Numbered from the stretch's first letter, positions 1 through 7,985 are shown. The stretch is DNA of 44,026 bases from Tepidanaerobacteraceae bacterium (GCA_029982615.1 JARRBK010000010.1:1-44026), one strand, 5' to 3'. Program-made: numbers and translations. Notes: generated by a model not told the origin, from the letters alone.

Positions 1-104
1 TCATCGACCCCCATGAGCTCGCCTTTATCTGAGACACCTACAAGGATGAAACCTCCTTCTGTATTTGCAAAAGCGCATATTTCGGCGGTTAATGCATCAG
101 GGCT
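1..104 (-). pseudogene. Fragment of an AlbA_2 (Schlafen-like) domain protein, cut by window edge
   Basis: Reading leftward, the frame encodes a stretch with AEICAFANTEGGFILVGVSD, typical of the AlbA_2 putative DNA-binding domain (divergent AAA-4 / Schlafen-like proteins). There is no start codon between this stretch and an in-frame TAA at 105-107. A short segment reading LEFQIKP lies in the neighbouring frame immediately upstream, where the family's (L/V)EFK motif would be expected; removing one C would join the two. I infer a frameshifted remnant. The rest lies beyond position 1, so a sequencing error cannot be excluded. The stretch 105-301 shows no other recognisable gene. Confidence 0.4.
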
Positions 105-301
105 TTATCTGGAACTCTAGTCAGCTTTTTAACAGGTTTTCCTCCTTCAACATTTTGTCTAACTGATTCGGGGGTACGCATATCCCGTTCTAGATAAATA
201 TCTATATATCCGTTTTGCGCCTGCCCTTATACACAGCAAGCCCTCCTGTTCGATATTTTCTGATTATAATGATATCACATATGCTGAGGCATCACAAGGC
301 T

Positions 302-1600
302 TTAACACTTCATCCTATTTTTTCCCAGGTACTTTGCAACTATATCCATGGCGCAGAATTTGCCGCACATGGTGCATGTCTTTACATCCGATGGATTTTT
401 TGTATCCCTGTAACTTCTGGCTCTTTCCGGATCTATTGCCAAATTCAGCTGTGTCTCCCAATCAAGGTTTTTTCGAGCTCGAGCCATTTTCAAATCCCGC
501 TCCCTTGCTCCCGGAATTCCCTTCACTACGTCGGCTGCATGGGCTGCAATTTTCGATGCAATAACCCCTTGTTTCACATCATCCTGGGTCGGAAGCCCAA
601 GATGTTCCGCTGGAGTAACATAGCATAAAAAATCAGCTCCAGAAGCTGCTGCAATAGCACCGCCAATGGCACCTGCTATATGGTCATAGCCTGCAGCAAT
701 ATCGGTTACAATAGGTCCGAGCACATAAAATGGCGCTTCGTGGCATATCCTCTTTTGAAGCTGGACATTGGCCTGAATCTGGTCCAATGGCACATGGCCG
801 GGGCCTTCAACCATCACCTGTACTCCTTGTTTCCAGCATTCCTGGACTAACTCGCCCAGTGTTATCAATTCTTGAATTTGAGCCCGGTCTGTGGCATCGG
901 CAATGCATCCCGGCCTTAAGCCATCACCTAAACTTAAAGTTACATCGTACTTTTTTGCTATTTCAAGCAATCTGTCAAAATGTTCATATAAAGGATTTTG
1001 TTTTTCGTTTTTGAGCATCCAGCCGGTTAAAAACGCCCCACCTCGGCTCACGATGTCAGTTATGCGGCCTTCACGTCGGAGTCTTTCAACACCTTCCAGT
1101 GTCAATCCGCAGTGGACGGTGATAAAATCCACTCCCTGCTCTGCCTGTTCTTCTATGATTTCAAAAAGCTCGTCTTCGGTAAATTCTATTACGCTGCCAT
1201 TTTTGTTCTGGGCTGCAACTCCCGCCTCATAAATGGGGACCGTACCTAAAGGTACATTGATTTCGGAAATTATAGTTTTGCGGATAGATTTAATATCTCC
1301 GCCGGTCGAAAGGTCCATAATGGCATCAGCACCCGCTTTTACAGCCGTTTTCGCCTTGGCAAGTTCCGGTGAAAGATCGGGATATTTATCCGATGTGCCG
1401 ATATTTGCGTTTACCTTGGTCGAAAGCCCTTTTCCAATGCCGCAAGGTTTTAGTCCCTTGTGGTTGGGGTTAAAGGGAATAATTATTTTGCCCAAGGCTA
1501 TACCTTCCCTTATTTGTTCTGGGGTTACACCTTCATATTTTGCCACTTCTTTCATTTCATCTGTGATAATCCCTTTTTTAGCTGCTTCCAGCTGGGTCAT
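302..1600 (-). CDS. thiC: Phosphomethylpyrimidine synthase ThiC
   Basis: Radical-SAM enzyme that rearranges 5-aminoimidazole ribotide into HMP-phosphate for thiamine synthesis. About 432 aa, the short form without the extra N-terminal domain of E. coli/B. subtilis ThiC (about 600 aa). The C-terminal cysteine motif CTMCGKFC (about 409-416) should hold the 4Fe-4S cluster; spacing is C-x2-C-x3-C, one residue shorter than the CSMCGPKFC form of long ThiC. Of two possible ATGs (1606 and 1600), GGAGGG at 1607-1612 abuts the first and stands 6 nt from the second, so 1600 is preferred. Single gene under a TPP riboswitch, which argues for ThiC rather than the benzimidazole-forming paralogue BzaF. Confidence 0.95.
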   Translation of the reverse strand: MTQLEAAKKGIITDEMKEVAKYEGVTPEQIREGIALGKIIIPFNPNHKGLKPCGIGKGLSTKVNANIGTSDKYPDLSPELAKAKTAVKAGADAIMDLSTGGDIKSIRKTIISEINVPLGTVPIYEAGVAAQNKNGSVIEFTEDELFEIIEEQAEQGVDFITVHCGLTLEGVERLRREGRITDIVSRGGAFLTGWMLKNEKQNPLYEHFDRLLEIAKKYDVTLSLGDGLRPGCIADATDRAQIQELITLGELVQECWKQGVQVMVEGPGHVPLDQIQANVQLQKRICHEAPFYVLGPIVTDIAAGYDHIAGAIGGAIAAASGADFLCYVTPAEHLGLPTQDDVKQGVIASKIAAHAADVVKGIPGARERDLKMARARKNLDWETQLNLAIDPERARSYRDTKNPSDVKTCTMCGKFCAMDIVAKYLGKNRMKC

Positions 1601-1625
1601 TTTCATCCCTCCAAAAATATTAAAT

Positions 1626-1645
1626 CCGCATCCGTAGGGATGCGG
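1626..1645 (-). terminator. Terminator-like hairpin of the thiC riboswitch
   Basis: An 8-bp perfect GC-rich stem with a 4-nt loop, followed on the minus strand by ATTTAATATTTTT. It sits between the TPP aptamer and the thiC Shine-Dalgarno, where the expression platform should be. Likely the intrinsic terminator formed when TPP is bound. Confidence 0.65.
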
Positions 1646-1649
1646 TATA

Positions 1650-1751
1650 TAGACTCATATTACGTGTACCTTCCCTCCGCTGGCATTATCCACACAGGTT
1701 CAAAGGGTTCGGGAATCTCCCGTCTCAGCCGCTTACAGCAGCACCCCCGGT
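1650..1751 (-). promoter_or_regulatory. TPP riboswitch (THI element)
   Basis: On the minus strand the leader shows the conserved THI-box blocks in order: a GGGGTGC start, GGCTGAGA, ACCCTTTGAACCTG and GGATAATGCCAGCG, then GGAGGGA. These form the two arms that bind the pyrimidine and pyrophosphate ends of TPP. It precedes thiC and is followed by a terminator-like hairpin, so control is probably by transcription attenuation. Confidence 0.95.
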
Positions 1752-1773
1752 AAAAACTATCAATTTTGGTTTT

Positions 1774-1802
1774 AGTATACATTAAAAACTTTAATTTGTC
1801 AA
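1774..1802 (-). promoter_or_regulatory. Sigma-A promoter of thiC
   Basis: On the minus strand, TTGACA (1797-1802) and TATACT (1774-1779) are separated by 17 bp, just upstream of the TPP aptamer. Near-consensus housekeeping promoter. Confidence 0.8.
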
Positions 1803-1881
1803 TTTGATGAAATCGCTTCTCAAATTGCTACTAGTCTCAGAGTCGATTCAAGGAAAAATATCAATCGATAATATATCATTT

Positions 1882-1910
1882 TTGTCTTTTTTTATTTTCC
1901 ATGCTATAAT
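1882..1910 (+). promoter_or_regulatory. Sigma-A promoter of queT-queF
   Basis: TTGTCT (1882-1887) and a perfect TATAAT (1905-1910) with 17-bp spacing. Transcription would begin just before the preQ1 aptamer. Confidence 0.75.
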
Positions 1911-1929
1911 AAAAAAAGCAGTTAATCCT

Positions 1930-1967
1930 GCCCGGGTCGCAGACACCCCGGTTAAAAAAACAAGGAG
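1930..1967 (+). promoter_or_regulatory. preQ1-I riboswitch
   Basis: The segment CCGGGTCGCAG-ACACCCCGG followed by TTAAAAAAACAAGG closely resembles the class I preQ1 aptamer of Thermoanaerobacter tengcongensis (P1 stem, A-rich tail folding back as an H-type pseudoknot). The 3' end of the aptamer (CAAGG) overlaps the AAGGAGG Shine-Dalgarno of queT at 1962-1968. This implies translational control: bound preQ1 hides the ribosome site. It fits the two queuosine genes downstream. Confidence 0.9.
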
Positions 1968-1975
1968 GAATTTCT

Positions 1976-2455
1976 GTGTCCAAAAAAATCAAAGACCTAA
2001 CACAAATATCACTGGTAGCCTGCATCTATGTTATATTAACCCTTATCTCCTCATCGATTTCTTATCTTCCCAGCCAGTTTAGAGTGGGTGAAATGGTAAA
2101 ACCCATCAGCACTTTTGACAAAAAGTTTGCCGTATCTATGATGATTGGAAATTTCCTTTCAAATCTTTTCAGTCCTTTTGCCGGCCCTATGGAACTGGTA
2201 TTTATGCCACTCTCTAATTTAATCGGTTGTAGAATGGGTTTTTTTATAGGTAAATACACGAACAGATTTATCGGTTCCCTTTTCATTGCCCTGTGGATTT
2301 CCGCTTCGGTAGCTTTCACTTTAAAAATTGCCGCCAATTTCCCCTTTTTTGAAACCTTCATGAGCGTATTGGTATCCGAAGCCATCCTAATGATAACAGG
2401 TTATTTTATAATGGAGTTTATGTATAAGAGAGGAGTGCTTAAAATAAATGGATAA
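1976..2455 (+). CDS. queT: QueT-family queuosine precursor transporter (ECF S component)
   Basis: Integral membrane protein of 159 aa with about five hydrophobic segments, matching the QueT family of ECF substrate-binding subunits that import queuosine precursors such as preQ1. GTG start at 1976, with AAGGAGG 7 nt upstream. It overlaps queF by 8 bp, so the two genes are translationally coupled. The shared ECF energising subunits (EcfA, EcfA', EcfT) are not in this window. Both the riboswitch and the gene partner support the substrate; the exact precursor is inferred. Confidence 0.88.
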   Translation: MSKKIKDLTQISLVACIYVILTLISSSISYLPSQFRVGEMVKPISTFDKKFAVSMMIGNFLSNLFSPFAGPMELVFMPLSNLIGCRMGFFIGKYTNRFIGSLFIALWISASVAFTLKIAANFPFFETFMSVLVSEAILMITGYFIMEFMYKRGVLKING

Positions 2456-2843
2456 ATACAGTGAAAAGAGATTTGATATTTACGGATATGATAAAATTGA
2501 TACCGATGTTTTAGAAACTATAGAATACGAGTATCCAGAAAAGGATACGATTATTGAATACCATACCGAAGAATTTTCTTCCGTCTGTCCATGGACCGGT
2601 TTACCTGATAATGCAAAGCTGACCATCAGATACATACCCGGCGATAAACTTGTGGAATTAAAATCTTTAAAATATTATCTTACATCTTACCGCAATATAG
2701 GGATATTACAGGAGCACGCCGTAAACCGAATACTGGACGATCTTGTAAAACTACTGGCTCCTAAATATATGGAAATTATCGGGGATTTTGTGGCAAGAGG
2801 CGGAATATCGACAAAGGTTGTGGCAAAGTACACCAGGTCATAG
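2448..2843 (+). CDS. queF: NADPH-dependent preQ0 reductase QueF (type I)
   Basis: Reduces 7-cyano-7-deazaguanine (preQ0) to preQ1 in queuosine synthesis. The 131 aa match the small unimodular type. Cys47 in [10 protein letters not shown] should form the thioimide with the nitrile and Asp54 is the proton donor. The QueF signature [14 protein letters not shown] (70-83) supplies NADPH contacts. It overlaps queT by 8 bp and its stop meets the truD stop tail to tail, with no terminator visible between them. Expected to be cytoplasmic. Confidence 0.95.
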   Translation: MDKYSEKRFDIYGYDKIDTDVLETIEYEYPEKDTIIEYHTEEFSSVCPWTGLPDNAKLTIRYIPGDKLVELKSLKYYLTSYRNIGILQEHAVNRILDDLVKLLAPKYMEIIGDFVARGGISTKVVAKYTRS

Positions 2844-4010
2844 CACGCCTATGGCTTTCACCAGCATGGTGGCAAAGGAGCCGGGCGGCAGGGCGAATTT
2901 TAGCTGGAATTTGACAAAGCCCGGGTATATGTCGTCGCTTTCGAAGGGGCCGATGTACATGTCTTCGGGGAAAACAACGGCCGACCGCATGAAGGACTTG
3001 AAGAAGGATTTCCTTATTTTCTTGAGGTTGAAGTCCGATGGCTTTACCTGCCGCTCGGAAAGTACCTCGCTGATAGCCCTGTCGATATGCGGCAGTGTTT
3101 TGGGTATTCTGGAGGATACTGTGGGTATTTCCATTTTTTTTAAGTGTTTTAAGTTTTCCGGCGTGAGGGCCTTGTAAAAGTGATAGTCCATTATTTTCCC
3201 CTTAATTTTAAAAAGTTCGTCGGTGCAATCCAGAATCATGCGCTGCAGCACCATGTTCCACAGAAAGCTCTGATACGCTGAAAAGTGCATGCTGAGGCTC
3301 TCCTTGGGGATGGCGTTTATGGCTTCTATGAGGTGCTTTTTGCTTTTCCCCTGGACAAGGATTTCCATTATTTCTCTTTCTACTTTGGTGCGGCAAAGGG
3401 GCAGGATTTCCTGAAAGTTTCCCCACAGCTCGGTTATTTTCTTTTTGCGCTCTTTTTCTTCCTTCTTATCTTCGGGATGGATTGTGGTGAAGTACAGCTT
3501 CAGGGCGCCGCTGTAATGTTTTTTTATTATGCGCTCGGCCAGGATTTCATCGGGGTTTTGGATGCTGCCGAAGCGCTGGTCGTCGAAGTAGTTCGGGAAG
3601 CCGCAGGCGTTTATCTGCTTGAGGCGCTGCTCGATAGGGCCTTTTTCTTCGGGCTTTATCTTCCGCAGGGTGAGCTCGAAGTAATTGCCCAGCAGGATGG
3701 CCGGTGATACAAAATCGTCGGCAAAGCCCTCGAAGGCAAGCTCTACGTTGGGATGTTGGAACTTTAATTCGTGCTCGCGGGGCACGGAGATGTATTGATA
3801 CGTGACGGCGTGCCTGTCCTTTCTGCCGCCCGAGCCTATGATGGCCATGGGGATGCGGTTTTCCCTGGCGATGTAAAGCAGTGCGTCCATGGTGTTCCAG
3901 TGGCGCTTTTTCAGCCGGTAGATGCGGTATCTGCCGCCGGATGTATATTTTAAATCTATGCGTTCTCTCACTATGAAGTCCTCGGGGGTGACTTTTATTT
4001 TCAAAAGCAT
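2838..4010 (-). CDS. truD: tRNA pseudouridine(13) synthase TruD
   Basis: Makes pseudouridine at position 13 of tRNA. About 390 aa. Signature motifs: [11 protein letters not shown] (62-72) with catalytic Asp65, and NYFDDQRFG about 80 residues later (family form NYFG-QRFG). Its length is nearer to archaeal-type than to the 349-aa E. coli protein. The ATG at 4010 overlaps the TGA of hepT (TGATG), so translation is coupled to the upstream HEPN/MNT pair. It ends in a 6-bp convergent overlap with queF. Family assignment is firm; the reason for coupling to a toxin-antitoxin-type pair is unknown. Confidence 0.9.
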   Translation of the reverse strand: MLLKIKVTPEDFIVRERIDLKYTSGGRYRIYRLKKRHWNTMDALLYIARENRIPMAIIGSGGRKDRHAVTYQYISVPREHELKFQHPNVELAFEGFADDFVSPAILLGNYFELTLRKIKPEEKGPIEQRLKQINACGFPNYFDDQRFGSIQNPDEILAERIIKKHYSGALKLYFTTIHPEDKKEEKERKKKITELWGNFQEILPLCRTKVEREIMEILVQGKSKKHLIEAINAIPKESLSMHFSAYQSFLWNMVLQRMILDCTDELFKIKGKIMDYHFYKALTPENLKHLKKMEIPTVSSRIPKTLPHIDRAISEVLSERQVKPSDFNLKKIRKSFFKSFMRSAVVFPEDMYIGPFESDDIYPGFVKFQLKFALPPGSFATMLVKAIGVL

Positions 4011-4432
4011 CAACCCTCTTTTTCAATGAATTCTACTATTTCTTTTAAAAATGCATCGAAGTCTTTTAAATCTTCTTTTAGTATATTTATCACTTCATCT
4101 TCGCTTACCTGTTGAACTACACGGTTTCGAAATTTTATCATCATGCGGTACTTTCTCATGTTTCCCTCTGATATAATGCCCGCAGCAGCCAGTTCCTCAA
4201 AAAAATCCGTCGAAGAAGTATCCGTCGATTTTATCAACCTTTCTTTTACAGCAATGTGCTGTGCTATATCTATCATTGCTTCCACAGCCGTTTGAAGCCA
4301 GTAACAGGCGCTAGCGATATTTCTTTTGTCTTGTTTAAATTCATCCTCCTTTAGTCTTGCCAGTTCACGAAGTGCTGTTAAACGTTCCTGTATAAAGATA
4401 ATCTTCGAATTGATCCTATTTTTGTCTATCAT
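4010..4432 (-). CDS. hepT: HepT-like HEPN domain protein with altered catalytic motif
   Basis: All-helical 140-aa protein of the HepT (DUF86) family, normally the HEPN ribonuclease of the MntA-HepT system. The family active site is R-x4-H followed by a tyrosine (RNxxxHxY), where MntA adds AMPs to the tyrosine. Here the segment reads FRNRVVQQVSED: Arg102 is present, His is Gln107 and Tyr is Val109, as read directly from the DNA. The HEPN nuclease is therefore probably inactive, or the protein has another role. Overlaps mntA by 4 bp (ATGA) and truD by TGATG. Confidence 0.85.
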   Translation of the reverse strand: MIDKNRINSKIIFIQERLTALRELARLKEDEFKQDKRNIASACYWLQTAVEAMIDIAQHIAVKERLIKSTDTSSTDFFEELAAAGIISEGNMRKYRMMIKFRNRVVQQVSEDEVINILKEDLKDFDAFLKEIVEFIEKEG

Positions 4433-4851
4433 TTCGGTCCCCTCCCCGCCAGGTTCTGAATAAACTCTTTTTGCATGCTGTTGTAGCGATAATAATGAAG
4501 CCTGCAGGAGTATAGGACAGATTCCAGAAAGTCTTCCGTTATTCTTCGATCCCTTTCGTAAATTATCCTGCCTTTTATAACCGCATTGTATCTTAATATG
4601 AAGTTTGCTTTATTCAAATTGAGCAAATCCACATTTTCAAATCCGATGATTTCCGACATCTCATCCATTATGCGGGCTTCATCCATCAAAGTTATGTTAT
4701 TTTCAAACAATATGGCTATATCTATATCGCTGATTTTTTCAAGAAAGTCGTTTTCTATCAGGGAACCAAAGACTGTAACCAGCAGGATGTTGGGGTCTTT
4801 TTTGAAGTATTCTATTAAATCCCGGTTGCCCATCACGTTAATAGACTTCAT
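4429..4851 (-). CDS. mntA: MntA-type minimal nucleotidyltransferase
   Basis: 140 aa with the minimal nucleotidyltransferase core: Gly29-Ser30, then Asp42-x-Asp44 (SDIDIAI) and a third acidic residue at Asp75 (ENVDLLNL). In known pairs MntA AMPylates the HEPN partner and neutralises it. The catalytic triad is intact here, although the target tyrosine of the partner is absent. A strong GGAGGAGAAAGGAG ribosome site precedes ATG 4851, so it can be translated independently of the upstream open frame. Confidence 0.88.
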   Translation of the reverse strand: MKSINVMGNRDLIEYFKKDPNILLVTVFGSLIENDFLEKISDIDIAILFENNITLMDEARIMDEMSEIIGFENVDLLNLNKANFILRYNAVIKGRIIYERDRRITEDFLESVLYSCRLHYYRYNSMQKEFIQNLAGRGPK

Positions 4852-5084
4852 CTTAAAGCTCCTTTCTCCTCCAAAGGGTAACGAACCAATGAATCTTCTT
4901 TTGATTGAATCAACTCCACATTCCTTCCTCCTGAAATCATGTAATTATCTGGATTTATTGTATCACTTGCAGAGAATTTTCTCAACAATTCTAATGCAAC
5001 ACTGATGGACTTGCGCTGTATGGAACCATTTTCCCTGCGGAAAATGTGCCCGGTGGCTTTGGGCGGTATATTTTTATGTCCCAT
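4848..5084 (-). CDS. Possible small protein upstream of mntA, unrecognised
   Basis: An open frame of up to 78 codons whose end overlaps the mntA start by 4 bp. No family is recognised and no good ribosome site precedes ATG 5084. A GTG further in, after AGGAGGAAGGA, would give only about 23 aa. It may be a short coupled gene, a decayed remnant or chance. On the plus strand nothing convincing is seen here. Confidence 0.25.
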   Translation of the reverse strand: MGHKNIPPKATGHIFRRENGSIQRKSISVALELLRKFSASDTINPDNYMISGGRNVELIQSKEDSLVRYPLEEKGALR

Positions 5085-5111
5085 TCGGGCCGGGTGAGCG
5101 TTCTTTTTTGC

Positions 5112-5138
5112 CCGGCGGGGCCAAGCCGGTCTTTTTTT
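5112..5138 (+). terminator. Rho-independent terminator, plus strand
   Basis: Stem CCGGC/GCCGG (5112-5129) followed by TCTTTTTTT. No plus-strand gene is recognised upstream. Confidence 0.55.
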
Positions 5139-5152
5139 GCATCAGGTGGTGT

Positions 5153-5179
5153 GCCGGATTGCAGCGATCCGGCTTTTTT
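5153..5179 (+). terminator. Second tandem rho-independent terminator, plus strand
   Basis: Perfect 7-bp stem GCCGGAT/ATCCGGC with a 7-nt loop, followed by six T. It lies 14 bp beyond the first terminator and just before the promoter-like site of the DUF1659 leader, insulating that unit. Confidence 0.7.
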
Positions 5180-5198
5180 GTTTTTCCCGGAAGCGTCG

Positions 5199-5461
5199 TA
5201 TAATCAAAAGCGTAATCGGACAGCCCCGGAAGAAAGGGCGGACCAAAGCGGCAGAGGCTGAAAGAGCCTGAACCGCTTGAATAACAGGCGGGCGGCCCAG
5301 GTGCAAACAGGGACCGCACGAGCCTGAAAAAACGAAGGATGCCCAAAAATGACTTTCAGCTGTGGGCAGGCAAAAGGCGAAAAACTGCTTAAGGCACTGT
5401 ATGCCCCAGAGGAAAGGTTGTTAAAGCCCGGGGCTGACGAAAGGGAGAGGAGGTGAAGCGT
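5199..5461 (+). promoter_or_regulatory. Promoter -10 and long structured 5' leader of the DUF1659 cassette
   Basis: A TATAAT at 5199-5204 follows the tandem terminators; no good -35 is seen. About 250 nt of leader follow, with several stems visible by eye: AAGCGG/CCGCTT with an inner AGGCT/AGCCT, CAGGC/GCCTG, GCCC/GGGC and GCCCC/GGGGC. No known riboswitch class is recognised. Functional status is inferred. Confidence 0.4.
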
Positions 5462-5689
5462 GTGGCTGTAATAGCGACTCCTGTGGATGCCAGCCTCCAG
5501 ATCATAGTCCAGACCGGCGTTGACGAGAACAACAAGCCTGTTTACAAGACCAGGTCTTACACCAGAGTGAAGACCGACGCCACGGATCAGGACCTGCTGG
5601 ATGTGGCAACCCAGCTGGCAGGGCTCCAGGCTCATCCGGTAAATTCCATCCGCCGGGTGACAGAGACCGAACTGGTGGAGCAGGGTTAA
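5462..5689 (+). CDS. DUF1659 family protein
   Basis: About 75 aa, matching the DUF1659 family of small Firmicute proteins of unknown function. AGGAGG at 5448-5453 stands 8 nt before GTG 5462; the GTG at 5453 overlaps the Shine-Dalgarno itself and is unlikely. No signal peptide or membrane segment is seen. It ends TETELVEQG, similar to the end of the DUF2922 protein downstream (TEIIPQG), and the two are about the same size. The neighbouring YvrJ and amidase genes share the same strand and spacing style, suggesting one unit. Confidence 0.8.
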   Translation: MAVIATPVDASLQIIVQTGVDENNKPVYKTRSYTRVKTDATDQDLLDVATQLAGLQAHPVNSIRRVTETELVEQG

Positions 5690-5873
5690 GGTAGGCTCGA
5701 CCTGATGTTTAACGGCCTGCGGGAAGCCAGGATTTGGCCGGAATGAATCCGGCCGGGAGACGCAATCCTGACGGCTTTGCCGGCACGGATGTTGGAGGTG
5801 ATTAGTGATGCATTGTATGCCCGGGTGGTCCGGCTGACCGCAGGCCCAGATTTTCGAAAAGGAGGTGAAATGC

Positions 5874-6095
5874 ATGGCAAAAAGCCTTGAGATGGTTTTC
5901 CAGAATGCCGCGGGGAAAAACGCCAGGATTTCAGTGGCAGACCCCAAGGACGGCCTGACTGCAGACGAGGTTCAGGCTGCCATGGATACCATACTGGCGA
6001 AAAACATCTTCAACACCACCGGCGGGGATATCGTAAAAGCAGTGAGCGCCAGTATAGTATCCAGAGAAGTGACCGAAATCATTCCCCAGGGTTAG
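5874..6095 (+). CDS. DUF2922 family protein
   Basis: About 73 aa, matching DUF2922, a family usually found beside DUF1659 and YvrJ in Firmicutes; function unknown. AAGGAGG (5859-5865) is 8 nt from ATG 5874, so the upstream GTG inside the Shine-Dalgarno is rejected. No membrane segment. The 184-bp gap before it carries strong hairpins (for example GGCCGGA/TCCGGCC) and a possible 9-codon mini-ORF at 5808-5837. The 203-bp gap after it (6096-6298) holds no recognised gene. Confidence 0.8.
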   Translation: MAKSLEMVFQNAAGKNARISVADPKDGLTADEVQAAMDTILAKNIFNTTGGDIVKAVSASIVSREVTEIIPQG

Positions 6096-6298
6096 GCCTT
6101 AGGTTAGAAACGGGCCGTGGGGCTGAAATGTGAAGCCCGTTTGCGGGATTGGAAATTCGAGGATCGATTGGAAGTTCGAGGTTTGTTTTAGCAGGAGTCC
6201 GGTTCTGCCGGATTCCTGCATCAATATGAGCCAGGGCTTTAAAAAATCGACCTGGATGCCGGAGAAATTTGATTTTATTTTAGGAGGAGGGGATTTTC

Positions 6299-6451
6299 AT
6301 GCAGGAAATCATGGCTCAAGTGGCCAATGTGGGCTTTCCCATAGTGGTCTCCATTTATCTTCTGGTACGGGTGGAAGCCAAAATGGAAAGCCTCACCGCA
6401 AGCATCAATGAACTGGCGAAGGTAATTTCAAAGCTGGAACCCCGCAGCTGA
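6299..6451 (+). CDS. YvrJ family small membrane protein
   Basis: A 50-codon gene: a short N-terminus, one hydrophobic segment (about 11-24, VGFPIVVSIYLLVR), then a charged amphipathic tail (VEAKMESLTASINELAKVI). This fits the YvrJ family. AGGAGGAGGGG lies 6-8 nt before ATG 6299. A single membrane span followed directly by a peptidoglycan amidase resembles a holin-like/endolysin order, but that is inference; the family's role is unknown. Confidence 0.8.
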   Translation: MQEIMAQVANVGFPIVVSIYLLVRVEAKMESLTASINELAKVISKLEPRS

Positions 6452-6539
6452 AGTTTTTTTCAGGCTGCAGTAAAGCTCCACGGCGCTTTGAACTGCCTTG
6501 GTGCGCTAGGCAAAATAAAAATTTTGGGAGGTGGAGAGT

Positions 6540-7043
6540 ATGGAAAGACTTTACCCGAGGTTTATCATAATCCATCACACCGCCGGACACGATGCCCCGG
6601 CGCTGGAAATCGACGCATATCACGCCCGGCGGGGTTTCGGGGTATTTTTGGAAGAGCCAGAATATCTGGTGGAAGAATATGCCGACAGGGGATTTGAACG
6701 CGTAAAAAAAGGGGTGTTGATTCATATAGGATATCATTACCTCATCCGAGCCGACGGGAGTGTGGAAAAAGGGCGACCGGATTTCATGCGCGGTGCCCAC
6801 TGCAGCGCCCAGAACATGAATTTCAAGTCTGTGGGGGTAGCACTCACGGGAAACTTTGATTCTGTAGACAACCCCGATGGCCGCAAGGGGCATACAGAGC
6901 CCACCGCCTCACAGATGAAATCCCTTCGGGGTTTGTTGGATTATCTTTCGGATATATACGAAATCCCCCAAAGCGGCATAATACTCCACAGGGATGTGGT
7001 CGGCGCTGCCACCCGCTGCCCGGGGGACAGGTTTGCGCTGTGA
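6540..7043 (+). CDS. N-acetylmuramoyl-L-alanine amidase (Amidase_2/PGRP type)
   Basis: Cleaves the amide between muramic acid and the stem peptide. Zinc ligands are visible: His12 (IIIHHTAG), a late His (ILHRDV) and the final Cys (TRCPG). At about 167 aa it is a bare catalytic domain with no signal peptide or wall-binding repeat, so export would need help or lysis. GGGAGG (6526-6531) sets the ATG at 6540 rather than the GTG in the Shine-Dalgarno. It is the last gene of the DUF1659/DUF2922/YvrJ cassette. Confidence 0.9.
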   Translation: MERLYPRFIIIHHTAGHDAPALEIDAYHARRGFGVFLEEPEYLVEEYADRGFERVKKGVLIHIGYHYLIRADGSVEKGRPDFMRGAHCSAQNMNFKSVGVALTGNFDSVDNPDGRKGHTEPTASQMKSLRGLLDYLSDIYEIPQSGIILHRDVVGAATRCPGDRFAL

Positions 7044-7129
7044 TTGGGTAAGGGGACTGTTTAGTCGGAGGACGGTTCCCTGACTCAAATAACTAAACAA
7101 AAGGACTTATATATTTTTAATTTAAAGCC

Positions 7130-7159
7130 TTGACATAAAACTTTTGTTCGTATTATAAT
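7130..7159 (+). promoter_or_regulatory. Sigma-A promoter of the ComK-like gene
   Basis: A perfect TTGACA (7130-7135) and TATAAT (7154-7159) with 18-bp spacing, about 140 bp upstream of the start codon. The remainder of 7044-7298 shows no gene. Confidence 0.75.
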
Positions 7160-7298
7160 ATTTTTGATTATATGAACATTTGTTTGTATGGCTTCTGCTT
7201 CTGAATAAGCGGCAAAAAACTGCGTTGTTGGGCCTCTTTCGCATGAGAGCGACTTATACTAGAATCATATCTTAGTTTAATAATCGGAGGTGTTATTC

Positions 7299-7985
7299 AT
7301 GGTGATAGAAGATATGCTGGAGCTTGGCGTGGCGGCGATGCTTCCGGTTTATGAAGGCGGCAATGTCACCAGGCTCATCGCTTCCGACGGCACGGAGATG
7401 GTAGACTCGAGGACATGCAGGACCGTATTGAAATATTTCGCAAGGCTGTTCGGCATAGACCTTTCAGCTGTGAGGAAATCTTACGGAAAAGCCATAAATA
7501 AAAGGCATGCCGTCCCCATACCTTTTGGGGCTAACATGATTCTCGTGCCGGTGAAGATACGAAAAAATCCCCTTGGGGAAAACGATGGGACTTTCGGGTA
7601 TGTGAATTTCAAAGAGGTCCTCCGAATCGACGGCGAAAACTGCAATTTTTCCCACATTACATTAAAATGCGGCAAAACCGTGGACATTCTGTCAAGCAGG
7701 TCCACAATGCTGGAGTATATGAAAAACGCCCGCCTGGTGGAAAGCCTTTACATGCAGAGGCATTTTTACGGCGCCTCCGCGGAATGCAAAGGCGCTTCTT
7801 TTTCCTCCCCGATCGGGCAGGAGCAGGATGTGTTGCGGGAAGGCAGGGATAACTTACGTTTTATCAAGGAAAAGGGATTGCTGGGTGAAAATCTTCAGGA
7901 TCAAGATGATTTGTTGCGGATATATTTGCTGGAGCTTCTGGTAAAGGTGCTGCTGCAGCACAAGGACGATAAAAATCCCCGCTAA
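7299..7985 (+). CDS. ComK-like protein
   Basis: 228 aa. Residues of the central part follow the pattern of ComK, the competence transcription factor of Bacillus: an arginine/cysteine-rich segment (SRTCRTVLKYFARLF), a P-x-P segment (HAVPIPFGANMILVPV), then GYVNFKEV and an F-x-H...CGKT block. Other sequence is poorly conserved and longer than B. subtilis ComK (192 aa). GGAGG (7286-7290) lies 8 nt before ATG 7299. It is monocistronic with a consensus promoter. If it is a ComK homologue it would bind DNA; target genes are not evident here. Confidence 0.5.
   Translation: MVIEDMLELGVAAMLPVYEGGNVTRLIASDGTEMVDSRTCRTVLKYFARLFGIDLSAVRKSYGKAINKRHAVPIPFGANMILVPVKIRKNPLGENDGTFGYVNFKEVLRIDGENCNFSHITLKCGKTVDILSSRSTMLEYMKNARLVESLYMQRHFYGASAECKGASFSSPIGQEQDVLREGRDNLRFIKEKGLLGENLQDQDDLLRIYLLELLVKVLLQHKDDKNPR

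Noticed and set aside
302-1600. ThiC paralogue BzaF (benzimidazole synthesis)
   Set aside because: The TPP riboswitch directly upstream and lack of bza neighbours favour ThiC.
3285-3707. Plus-strand open frame of about 140 codons inside truD
   Set aside because: It is antisense to a clearly coding gene and has no ribosome site; a shadow frame.
5453-5461. GTG starts inside Shine-Dalgarno sites (5453, 5865, 6531, 7290, 9028)
   Set aside because: Each overlaps the AGGAGG itself; a second start 8-15 nt downstream has proper spacing.
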